A stretch of DNA of 64,000 nucleotides. It comes from Rhodospirillaceae bacterium. GTDB taxonomy: Bacteria > Pseudomonadota > Alphaproteobacteria > Rhodospirillales > Rhodospirillaceae. Under the pieces are notes generated by a model that was given only the letters and a program-made list of their open reading frames with translations, was not told the DNA's origin and did not search any database. The stretch lies in assembly GCA_029243545.1 (NCBI GenBank), contig JAQWRV010000003.1:62001-126000 (forward strand), read 5' to 3'. The translations under genes and the position numbers were made by a program. Below are positions 25,163-32,196 of the stretch, one piece after another. Position 1 is the stretch's first letter. Every line of letters starts with the position of its first letter.

Positions 25163-26201
25163 AGAAATTCTTGGCCCCGGAATCCTCGGTTGCTAGCGTT
25201 CGGCTGACCGCTTTGTCGTATGCCGTTTCAAATCCTCCGTTGCTGATCATCTCAACCCGGTCGCGCTTGAAGAAGCCAGGCAAGTAGGGGTCAGACATAC
25301 GCTTGCCGGTGGAATCCAGCATGAAGGCCGACAGCGGACTGTGGTTTTCCTCAAGCTCCTTGAACGGCGGGCCCTCCATCAGGGCAAATACGCCGCCTGG
25401 CTTGAGGAGCCGGTATGCTTCTTTCACGACTGCATCGGCCACTGGGTTAGGAATTTCATGGAACAGCCACAGAGCTACTATGAGGTCAAAGGATTCGTCG
25501 TCGTAGCCTGTGTCTTCGGCCAGACGCTGTGAAAAGTGCACCTTCTTCTGCCGTTCTTCCGCGAACTTGTGGCCGTATTTTAGCATGGGCGCGGCGTAAT
25601 CAATGCCCGTCACCTCAGCGTCAGGGAACAGGTCGCAATAGGGAAAGGTGCTCTTGCCGATCCCGCAGCCCATATCGAGCACACTGGTGTAAGGTTTTCT
25701 CGGAACGGCATTGGCGAGCGCCCAGCCCATGCCATCTTTGTCATCGCGGTGGACCAGAAAGGGGCCGATCATCCAGTGATACATCAGGCCGGCATAGGGA
25801 CTGCCGTGGTAGCTGCCCGGCTGCGTATGAATTTCTATGCGGTCGTAATAGTCGGGAACGCCAACGTCGGGGTTCAGGTCCAGACTGCCGAGAGCGCCTG
25901 ATTTGTTGTCGTCATCCAACCAGGCCAGCACCTCATCGGCCCGCTCGCCGACGATATCCAGTGTGGTGTCAAACATCATGGCGTGGTTATGGCGCTCAAA
26001 GAATGAGGCAAACTTATAAATCGGTGCATCGTTGATGATCTGACCAACGTCCTTGGCGGATTTGATAGTGGCTTTGCGGCGCTCAACGATATTGGCGTAG
26101 TCCTGCTTCAGCTTCGGCCCGATGTTGATTGAATTGAACGCCATCAGGCTGTCGATGAAATCCCATTCCGCGTTCTCGCGCCGGGTAAATTGGATGTCCA
26201 T
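25116..26201 (-). CDS. Class I SAM-dependent methyltransferase
   Basis: A 361-residue methyltransferase. The SAM motif is SVLDMGCGIGKSTFPY (about 174-189), with the acidic motif II VTGIDYAAPML and the post-motif DLIVALWLFHEIPNP and LLKPGGVFALMEGPP. A long N-terminal helical domain of about 160 residues, rich in Asp, Tyr and His, precedes the catalytic fold. It is 23 bp downstream of the MFS carrier gene on the same strand, so the two probably form an operon with the small protein at 27589. The methyl acceptor is unknown. Confidence 0.85.
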   Translation of the reverse strand: MDIQFTRRENAEWDFIDSLMAFNSINIGPKLKQDYANIVERRKATIKSAKDVGQIINDAPIYKFASFFERHNHAMMFDTTLDIVGERADEVLAWLDDDNKSGALGSLDLNPDVGVPDYYDRIEIHTQPGSYHGSPYAGLMYHWMIGPFLVHRDDKDGMGWALANAVPRKPYTSVLDMGCGIGKSTFPYCDLFPDAEVTGIDYAAPMLKYGHKFAEERQKKVHFSQRLAEDTGYDDESFDLIVALWLFHEIPNPVADAVVKEAYRLLKPGGVFALMEGPPFKELEENHSPLSAFMLDSTGKRMSDPYLPGFFKRDRVEMISNGGFETAYDKAVSRTLATEDSGAKNFFGPYPWWVSIGEKAG

Positions 26202-26224
26202 GATGTATCCTCGTATTGCAGACG

Positions 26225-27574
26225 TTATGCCACTTCAGAAGTCGTTCGTTGCAGTCTATCAGCGGTTTCTCGATACGGCTTGTAACCCATGCGAATCAAC
26301 ACCACCGCGATCGGGTTGAAGATGACGACAACTGCGATTAGCGAGTAACGTATCATCGCCGGGTCGCCGAACACATAATCTGTAAACAAGGCCACGGCTG
26401 TAGGGCCGAGGCCCAGCCCAATCAAATTTGTGAGAAACAGGTAGAGGGCCGAAGCTTGAGCACGCATTTGATTGGGGGTCATTTCCTGGGCGATGGATGC
26501 TACAGGCCCGGCCGCCATGGAGCCGGCGAAGAACGTGACGCCCAGGCCAATAACAGCGAGTTTCGCCGATGGCATCAACGGGGTGATCAAACCGGCGGGG
26601 ACGAGGATTAAGCTACCGATCCACATGACGCGCGTTTTGGCGTAACGGTCACCACGGCTGGCGAGGAAGTCTGCCAGCCATCCGCCGATAACCGATCCCA
26701 GCAGCCCGCTTATGACGATAGTGACACCGATCATGTAACCGGCTTCGCTGGCAGTGAGGCCAAAGGTGCGGATGTAGAACGTTGGTGTCCAGGTGGCCAG
26801 GCCGTATGCGCCAACAGCAGTCATAGTAAAGCCGCCATAGACGGTCGCGTAGGCTTTCCAGTTGGTGAGGAAGTACGCAGCAACTTCTCGCAAAGGCACA
26901 GAGTCGACTGCGCCATCCCCTCTTTTAATCCGGCCGCGGCGTGCTGGTTCGCGTACGCTCGCCATTAAGGCCACGATAACAACGCCGAGGGCGCCGACAA
27001 TTACAAAGGTGCTTTGCCACGGCTGCAGCGCGCCGATGCCGGGTAGTTGGAGCGTGCCATAGGCCTCGATGGCATCGATCACCGCCGCGCCCGCGATGAG
27101 GGCGATGCCCATGCCGCTGGTCACACCGGCAACAAACACGCCCATAGGAAAAGAAAGTTTCTCCGGCGGGAAGTAGTCACTCATCATCGAGTGTGCGGAC
27201 GGCGAAAGGCTGGCCTCGCCTACACCCACACCCATACGCGTGAGAAATAGCACACCGAAACTGCGGGCCAGGCCGCAGGCCGCCGTCATCAAGCTCCAAA
27301 TGGAAACGCCGATGACGATTACCCATTTGCGGTTCTTACTGTCGGCCAGCCGGGCGATGGGAATGCCCATGATGGAATAAAAAATAACGAAGGCGAATCC
27401 TTGCAGCAGACTGATTTGCGTATCTGAGAGACCTAGGTCGGCGCGTATCGGCTCCACCAGAAGCGAGAGGATCTGCCGGTCGATAAAGGAGACCGTGTTG
27501 GCCAGTGTAAGAATGACCACCACATACCAGGCGTATTTCAGGTTAGGCCAGGGTTGTATAGGACGGTCACTCAC
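26225..27574 (-). CDS. Spinster-like MFS transporter
   Basis: A 449-residue carrier with about twelve predicted helices. The first helix ends in NTVSFIDRQILSLLVEPIRADLGLSDTQISLLQGFAF, the signature of the spinster-like MFS group. The inter-helix 2-3 motif is GIPIARLADSKNRKWVI. In eukaryotes spinster proteins move sphingolipids or lysolipids; bacterial homologues are widespread and handle diverse organic molecules, so the nearness of the sphingolipid locus is only suggestive. Lies between a small hypothetical gene and the methyltransferase gene, all on the minus strand. Confidence 0.85.
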   Translation of the reverse strand: MSDRPIQPWPNLKYAWYVVVILTLANTVSFIDRQILSLLVEPIRADLGLSDTQISLLQGFAFVIFYSIMGIPIARLADSKNRKWVIVIGVSIWSLMTAACGLARSFGVLFLTRMGVGVGEASLSPSAHSMMSDYFPPEKLSFPMGVFVAGVTSGMGIALIAGAAVIDAIEAYGTLQLPGIGALQPWQSTFVIVGALGVVIVALMASVREPARRGRIKRGDGAVDSVPLREVAAYFLTNWKAYATVYGGFTMTAVGAYGLATWTPTFYIRTFGLTASEAGYMIGVTIVISGLLGSVIGGWLADFLASRGDRYAKTRVMWIGSLILVPAGLITPLMPSAKLAVIGLGVTFFAGSMAAGPVASIAQEMTPNQMRAQASALYLFLTNLIGLGLGPTAVALFTDYVFGDPAMIRYSLIAVVVIFNPIAVVLIRMGYKPYRETADRLQRTTSEVA

Positions 27575-27588
27575 TGGTTGCGCACTCC

Positions 27589-27855
27589 CTATGGGTCGAG
27601 GTCGACGCGGTCTTGCACGATGGGACCCATTACTTCACCGATGAAACGGTCGGCATCCGCTTTTGAAACGGCCCGTTGTTCGTCCGTTGGCTGGTGGGTT
27701 TCAATATCAGCACGGGTCACATGACCCTTTTTATCCAACAGGGTTTCGATCAAAGCCATGCGGTCTTTCATCACATAGGTTTCGCGCGCCAGGGCGACAA
27801 CCACACGCATAACCTTGTCGACGGTCGGATGATCGAGGAAATAGTCTTTGGCCAT
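27589..27855 (-). CDS. Small hypothetical protein, 88 aa
   Basis: Not recognised. It is a soluble, mostly helical protein (KDYFLDHPTVDKVMRVVVALARETYVMKDRMALIETLLDKKG) with an acidic C-terminus. Its stop lies 14 bp before the MFS carrier start, so it is likely the first gene of the 27855-25116 operon. The pattern VVALARETYVMKDRMALIE resembles small proteins that accompany oxidoreductase genes, but no function is claimed. Confidence 0.65.
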   Translation of the reverse strand: MAKDYFLDHPTVDKVMRVVVALARETYVMKDRMALIETLLDKKGHVTRADIETHQPTDEQRAVSKADADRFIGEVMGPIVQDRVDLDP

Positions 27856-27965
27856 CAGCGTTCACTCCCACTACTGTAGCGGACGCTACGGTAGTGGAAT
27901 AATCTTTCCAGACCAACGCAATCCGCAGATGATTGTCCATAGAAAAACCCCAGGAGACGCGCGCG

Positions 27966-28619
27966 ATGAGCAAGGAAGTCACAATCTATGGGACTATCAC
28001 GTCACCCTACGTGAACAGGGTCGTCCTCGCCTGCCGCCGCAAAGGTCTCAATCACCGGGTATTTTTGCCGGAAGGCGGCAGCAAATCGCCGGAGATTTTG
28101 GCCATTAACCCGCTTGGCAAAATCCCCACTATTAAGGACGGCCGCACGGTGCTGTTCGAGTCCGGGGTCATCGTCGAATACCTAGACGTCAAGTATCCAA
28201 AAAACCGCCTTATCCCTGCCGGCGCCAATGCCGGTGCGCAGGTGCGGCTGATCGGTGCCATGTGCGAGAATTACATCCTTCTCATGCTGATTCGCTTGTT
28301 CGTGCAATACATGAACGGTAAGCCGGACAAAGCCATCGTCGCCGACACCATCAAAAAATTGGATGACTGCCTGGATGCGCTCAATCAGTTCATTCAGCCC
28401 GGTCCGTACGCCTTCGGTAAATCGTTCAGCGCGGCAGACTGTTATGCTGTCTCGGCCATGGTGTTTCTGGAGCGAATCGGAAAAATGATGGGCGGTACAG
28501 ACCTACTGGGTAAAAACCGCCGCAACCTCAAACGCTATTGGACGGCGATTAAGAAAGAGCCCATCGTCAAACAAACGATGGCCGACATCAGAGCTTATGC
28601 CAAAAAGACGGGGCGGTAG
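27966..28619 (+). CDS. Glutathione S-transferase family protein
   Basis: A 217-residue protein with the two GST domains. The thioredoxin-like N-terminal part has TIYGTITSPYVNRVVLACRRKG (about 6-27), NPLGKIPTIKDG with the cis-Pro, and FESGVIVEYLD, where Glu-Ser binds glutathione. The C-terminal part is all-helical (FGKSFSAADCYAVSAMVFLERI). The start chosen is the ATG at MSKEV, with AGGAG upstream; a TTG 11 codons earlier is less likely. Divergent from the small hypothetical at 27589. Probable detoxification or conjugate cleavage. Confidence 0.85.
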   Translation: MSKEVTIYGTITSPYVNRVVLACRRKGLNHRVFLPEGGSKSPEILAINPLGKIPTIKDGRTVLFESGVIVEYLDVKYPKNRLIPAGANAGAQVRLIGAMCENYILLMLIRLFVQYMNGKPDKAIVADTIKKLDDCLDALNQFIQPGPYAFGKSFSAADCYAVSAMVFLERIGKMMGGTDLLGKNRRNLKRYWTAIKKEPIVKQTMADIRAYAKKTGR

Positions 28620-28630
28620 CCCGCCTCAGG

Positions 28631-29647
28631 TTAAGGCTGGTAACTGGCTTTCGCTTCTAGTACGAGATCGTAAATTTCCTGCGCACGTCCGCCGATATTA
28701 TCGATAAGGGTGCGATGGCTCGGCAACGCAACCGCTTTCCAGCGTTCGCGCATTTCAGGACTAAGTTCGTGAATGGTCACGCCGCGTTCGGCATATTGCC
28801 GCAGAAAGCGCTGTTCGTCGGCGCGCATGGGTGTGCTCCACTTATGGCGAGGGGTGAGCGCCTTGTCGATGGCCTGATGTTGCTCGTTCGTCAGGCTGTC
28901 CCACCACCCTTGATTGGCGACGAAGCCCGTGATCGAGGGCACATGGTTGGTCAATGTCAGATGGGGTGCCTCGGTGAAAACGCCATTAAGCAGATAGACG
29001 AAAGAGTTGGTCTCTCCGGCATCGATCAATCCCGTTTGCAATGATGGAATGACATCTGTGGCTGAAAGGTGGATGACATCCGCATCCAGGGTCTGGAGAA
29101 AGAGGATTGAGCTTTCATCGATGCGCGACCGCATGCGCACGCCTTGTGCATCTGCGGGCCATAGAATGGGGGTTCTGCCATAAACGATATGCCAGCTCGC
29201 GGTGTTCTGACCCAAGCTGTGGAGCCCCACGTTCTCAATCATCTCGTTGATGGTGTCTTTCAATCCAGTCGCCAAGACGAAATCCAACTCTTCATAGCTA
29301 TCAAACAAAAAAGGAGCGTTGAGCACAGCCAGTTCGGGGATGGCGGTGGAAATTGCACCGTAACTCACACCGCCCAATTGCATGCGGCCACGGCGAACAG
29401 AGTTAAAGTTTTGTTCGTCCGACCCGCCTTCGCCACGCACCATCAATTTGACGTCAAAGGGTGAACCTTGCACCGACAACGCATCACCGAATTCATGGTA
29501 GAGCCGGTCCGACGCCAAACCGATCATCGCCGCCGCGCCCACGGTCAGGGGAATCTTTTTCTCCTGCGCTGACGCGTCCGGGTTTACATTTAAAGGGCCC
29601 ACACATAAGAATGCGGCAAGAACGATAAAGTGGCGTTGCACGCTCAC
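28631..29647 (-). CDS. TRAP-transporter DctP-type solute-binding protein
   Basis: A 338-residue periplasmic binding protein with an N-terminal signal sequence (FIVLAAFLCVGPLNVNPDASAQ). The DctP fold is indicated by MQLGGVSYGAISTAIPELAVLNAPFLFDSYEELDFV and by LSATDVIPSLQTGLIDAGE. TRAP systems use it with DctQ and DctM membrane proteins to import carboxylates, but neither lies in this window, so it is an orphan here. It is followed on the same strand by an alpha/beta hydrolase gene that starts upstream, 1 bp apart, so the two are cotranscribed. Confidence 0.85.
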   Translation of the reverse strand: MSVQRHFIVLAAFLCVGPLNVNPDASAQEKKIPLTVGAAAMIGLASDRLYHEFGDALSVQGSPFDVKLMVRGEGGSDEQNFNSVRRGRMQLGGVSYGAISTAIPELAVLNAPFLFDSYEELDFVLATGLKDTINEMIENVGLHSLGQNTASWHIVYGRTPILWPADAQGVRMRSRIDESSILFLQTLDADVIHLSATDVIPSLQTGLIDAGETNSFVYLLNGVFTEAPHLTLTNHVPSITGFVANQGWWDSLTNEQHQAIDKALTPRHKWSTPMRADEQRFLRQYAERGVTIHELSPEMRERWKAVALPSHRTLIDNIGGRAQEIYDLVLEAKASYQP

Positions 29648-29648
29648 G

Positions 29649-30482
29649 TCAGCTCTGCCCTGCCGTTAGCAGTTCATGTAGTTTCTCCACCGTTTCCTTT
29701 GGCTTGGTGATCATGCAGTAGGTGCTGCCGGCGCCTTCCACGACGCCGATGGTTGCGTCGGGCTTCAACGCGAGAAAGTCCGTCGTCAATTTGTCGAAGC
29801 TAGCGGCTTTTTTATTTTCCATATGGTTGAGCGCACTGTCGTTGCCGAGCAGTAGATACACGGGCACCTGTAGATTCTTTATGTCGCCGGTGAGGTCGAC
29901 GTTTGACAGCGCGTCTAACGTGTTGCGCAACGTCGTCATGTTGACGTTGGCTTCGTATTTATCGCCGGACCAGGTTTCGTATTCGATCTGTGCCGGTGTG
30001 TATTGCAACGATTTGGGTAGAACTGAGCCGGCAAAGATGCGCGACAACGCACGCGGACTAAACATGCGGCAAATCCCATCCACCGCATCGAACAGGTCAA
30101 TCCAATAGCGATCGGCCTTGTACCAGGGATACGTGAGCAGCGCGTTGACCCGGTTAGGATACTTGGCGGCAAAGCGTGTGCCAATCACCGAACTGGTCGA
30201 CGTCGCCCATATTGTGGTTTTTTCAATCCCAGCGTCATCCAGCACCGCACGTAGGTCTTCGACCCAGTCTTCGATGCAATAGGGCCGCACCAAGGTCCAG
30301 TCAGACTTGCCCGAGCCGCGATAATTCCAATTTATGGTCTGGTAACCGTGTTCATGCAGATTGGGCAGGCAGAGCTCAAATTGATCGTGCAACAGCGCGA
30401 ACCCGCCAATCAGCGTCAGCGGCTCGCCCGTTCCCTGCACGTCATACCAAAGTTTGTGGCCGTCATTCTGTGCGTACGCCAT
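29649..30482 (-). CDS. Alpha/beta-hydrolase-fold protein
   Basis: A 277-residue alpha/beta-hydrolase with the oxyanion strand LTLIGGFALLHDQFELCLPNL, NWNYRGSGKSDW and a strand-5 elbow reading TTIWATSTSSVIGTRFAAKYP (about 95-115). The nucleophile Ser is present but the flanking residues are Ala and Ser where Gly is usual. A catalytic Asp region LLLGNDSALNHM is visible; a late catalytic His is not obvious, since the C-terminus reads VEGAGSTYCMITKP. Cotranscribed with the downstream TRAP binding protein gene, 1 bp away. Substrate unknown. Confidence 0.78.
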   Translation of the reverse strand: MAYAQNDGHKLWYDVQGTGEPLTLIGGFALLHDQFELCLPNLHEHGYQTINWNYRGSGKSDWTLVRPYCIEDWVEDLRAVLDDAGIEKTTIWATSTSSVIGTRFAAKYPNRVNALLTYPWYKADRYWIDLFDAVDGICRMFSPRALSRIFAGSVLPKSLQYTPAQIEYETWSGDKYEANVNMTTLRNTLDALSNVDLTGDIKNLQVPVYLLLGNDSALNHMENKKAASFDKLTTDFLALKPDATIGVVEGAGSTYCMITKPKETVEKLHELLTAGQS

Positions 30483-30650
30483 GGTTCACCCCTTTTGCCT
30501 TCTTCATCTTGGGCGCGTTGTCCGGACCGCAAGCCTAGACAGTCTAAGACAAAGCGGAGTGACCCGTGAGTGTTTTGTCATGTCCATAGTCCCTAAAGCA
30601 TTTCAAAATGCGTTGGTTTTCTGGGGAAGGACGGTCTTCGTTGAGAGAAG

Positions 30651-30758
30651 TCACAAAAAAAGCCGCCTGTCCCAGGCGGCTGTGGTTGCGCATGCGCAAT
30701 AAGCTGCCGGTAAGTCAATGAGCCAATAATAAAAGACGGGTTGTATTTGCGTTTTCAT
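30651..30758 (-). other. Possible leader mini-ORF running into a terminator
   Basis: A 35-codon minus-strand ORF (MKTQIQPVFYYWLIDLPAAY...) begins at 30758. It crosses a perfect palindrome TTGCGCATGCGCAA (30686-30699), enters the terminator hairpin and stops just after the U-run. GGCAGCT, just before the palindrome, could pair with AGCCGCC of the terminator stem, with one mismatch. This is the geometry of a transcription attenuator. The next gene on this strand starts 170 bp further on (alpha/beta hydrolase). It could instead be a short independent RNA. The ribosome site is weak. Confidence 0.35.
30655..30681 (-). terminator. Intrinsic terminator, minus strand
   Basis: AGCCGCCTG / TCC / CAGGCGGCT gives a perfect 9-bp GC-rich stem with a three-base loop. 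Seven A residues flank it on the left (U-run on the minus strand). It is one of the strongest terminators in the window, yet no full-length gene lies just upstream on this strand, which points to a short RNA or a leader. The rest of the 30483-30860 gap shows nothing recognisable. Confidence 0.75.
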
Positions 30759-30860
30759 GTTGATTCTTTTAACGCGCGGTTTTTCGCGCATCTCCTTGGC
30801 GCAAGCAAGTCTCAAGCAGGCTGGACTTAGCAGCGGTTTTTCCTCACAAACACGCCTACC

Positions 30861-31667
30861 ATGGAAGAGTTTTGGATTCCCTTGTTGATACGCATGGTGG
30901 TCACGGCCGCTGTTGTCCTTGTAGCAACGGCTGCTGCGGAGCGCGTGGGCCCGTTTTGGGCAGCCCTCATCGGCGCCTTTCCAACCTCCGCGGGTCCGGC
31001 CTATGTCATGCTGGCGCTGAAGGAGAATGCTCTGTTCATTGCCACCAGCGCGGTGACCAGCCTGGCCAGCATGATTGCCATCGCACCGTTTGTAGTTTCA
31101 ATTATTTTTTTGGCGCCGCGCTTCAATGTGTTCGTCACGGTCGGGGGCGCGTTTGTGGTCTGGGCCCTATTCGCCATTCCGCTCACGTTCCTATCCTGGA
31201 CCCCGATGACAGCCATGGCCGGGAACTTTGCCATGTATGGCGCTTGCTTCTGGCTCACCCGCAAAATGACTTTCACTTTCGACGACATTAAGTCGACCAA
31301 ACCGCGCTGGTTTGAAATGCCCCTGAGGGCGTTTGTCGTTGGGCTGTTTGTTGCAGTGGTGGTGACCTTGTCTGACACCTTGGGGACCGTCGGCACCGGG
31401 TTGGGAGCGGTTTTCCCCATCGTATTCTTGAGCCTCACCGCAATTCTGCACATCCGGCTTGGCGGTGCGGCGTTGGCCATGACCATGCAAAGCGCCTTGC
31501 GTGTTGTTTCCGTGATGATCTTCGCATTGCTTGCCCTACACTACGGCGTGCTGGGGTGGGGTAAGGCCGTCGGCCTGAGTTTGGCGCTGGTAGTGTCAAT
31601 CGTTTGGGCGACGATGTTTGTCTTGCTTAACCACCGCAAAGCAGCAGCGGCTAAGGCGGTAAGCTAA
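30861..31667 (+). CDS. Hypothetical polytopic membrane protein, 268 aa
   Basis: Not assigned to a named family. About eight hydrophobic helices are spaced through the whole length, with a tight GPFWAALIGAFPTSAGPAYVML segment at about 30-51 that resembles re-entrant or pore-like turns. A second Gly-rich stretch lies near residue 180 (GTVGTGLGAVFPIVFLSL). The two halves may be a weak internal repeat. It is probably a small transporter or permease. It stands alone on the plus strand and overlaps the 3' end of the decayed reductase gene by 4 bp. Confidence 0.7.
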   Translation: MEEFWIPLLIRMVVTAAVVLVATAAAERVGPFWAALIGAFPTSAGPAYVMLALKENALFIATSAVTSLASMIAIAPFVVSIIFLAPRFNVFVTVGGAFVVWALFAIPLTFLSWTPMTAMAGNFAMYGACFWLTRKMTFTFDDIKSTKPRWFEMPLRAFVVGLFVAVVVTLSDTLGTVGTGLGAVFPIVFLSLTAILHIRLGGAALAMTMQSALRVVSVMIFALLALHYGVLGWGKAVGLSLALVVSIVWATMFVLLNHRKAAAAKAVS

Positions 31668-32170
31668 AACGTTCGCTGTGCGCCGTAGGTCAGTTTAACC
31701 ACCCCGCTGGGATACACGTGGCTGTCCTCTAGGAGCATTTCCACACCGGTGCCTTTGCCGGGGAACAATTTTATCCCATCACCCAGTACAATCGGCATGA
31801 TGAACAGTTCAAAGCGGTTCACCGCCCCGGCATCGAGAAACGCACGCTGGGTGATGCCACCGCCGACCACCCACCACCATCGTCTAGCATGCGCAATCGC
31901 GGAATGAGCTTGCTTGCGGCGTCGGCCCGTTTGGCTTCGCTGTGGTTGGTGCTGATCTGGTTGGAGGAGAGCACTTAAGCCCGCTTGCCTTTGTAGGGCC
32001 ATTGGCCGAACTTTTTCACTTGGTCGTAGGTGTTGCGCCCCGGCACAATAGTGGCGATTTCTGCGAGAAATTCATCGAAGTCTTAGTCGCCCTTGAAGCG
32101 GTAGAGCCAGCCGAAACTGCCATCGGGCGTGGCAATGTATTCATCTAAACTTGCGGCAATATACAAACGA
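31664..32170 (-). pseudogene. Broken dihydrofolate-reductase-family (RibD C-terminal-like) gene
   Basis: The minus strand encodes a recognisable reductase in pieces. RLYIAASLDEYIATPDGSFGWLYRF is followed by an in-frame TAA at 32083-32085, then DFDEFLAEIATIVPGRNTYDQV and GQWPYKGKRA, a second in-frame TAA at 31975-31977, and VLSSNQISTN. A frame change near 31880-31900, inside a GGT-rich run, leads into VVGGGITQRAFLDAGAVNRFELFIMP and VLGDGIKLFPG to the stop. Two nonsense codons plus a frameshift make function unlikely. An intact copy would be about 165-170 residues. Confidence 0.85.
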
Positions 32171-32196
32171 AATTTTGGTGCGGCTATAGTCAGATA

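Noticed and set aside
25529-26035. 168-codon plus-strand ORF inside the methyltransferase gene
   Set aside because: Arg/Cys/Pro-rich shadow of the GC-rich antisense strand with no ribosome site.
30691-30860. Additional small protein on the plus strand before the membrane protein
   Set aside because: Frames are short, lack ribosome sites and overlap the minus-strand palindrome and leader; no support.
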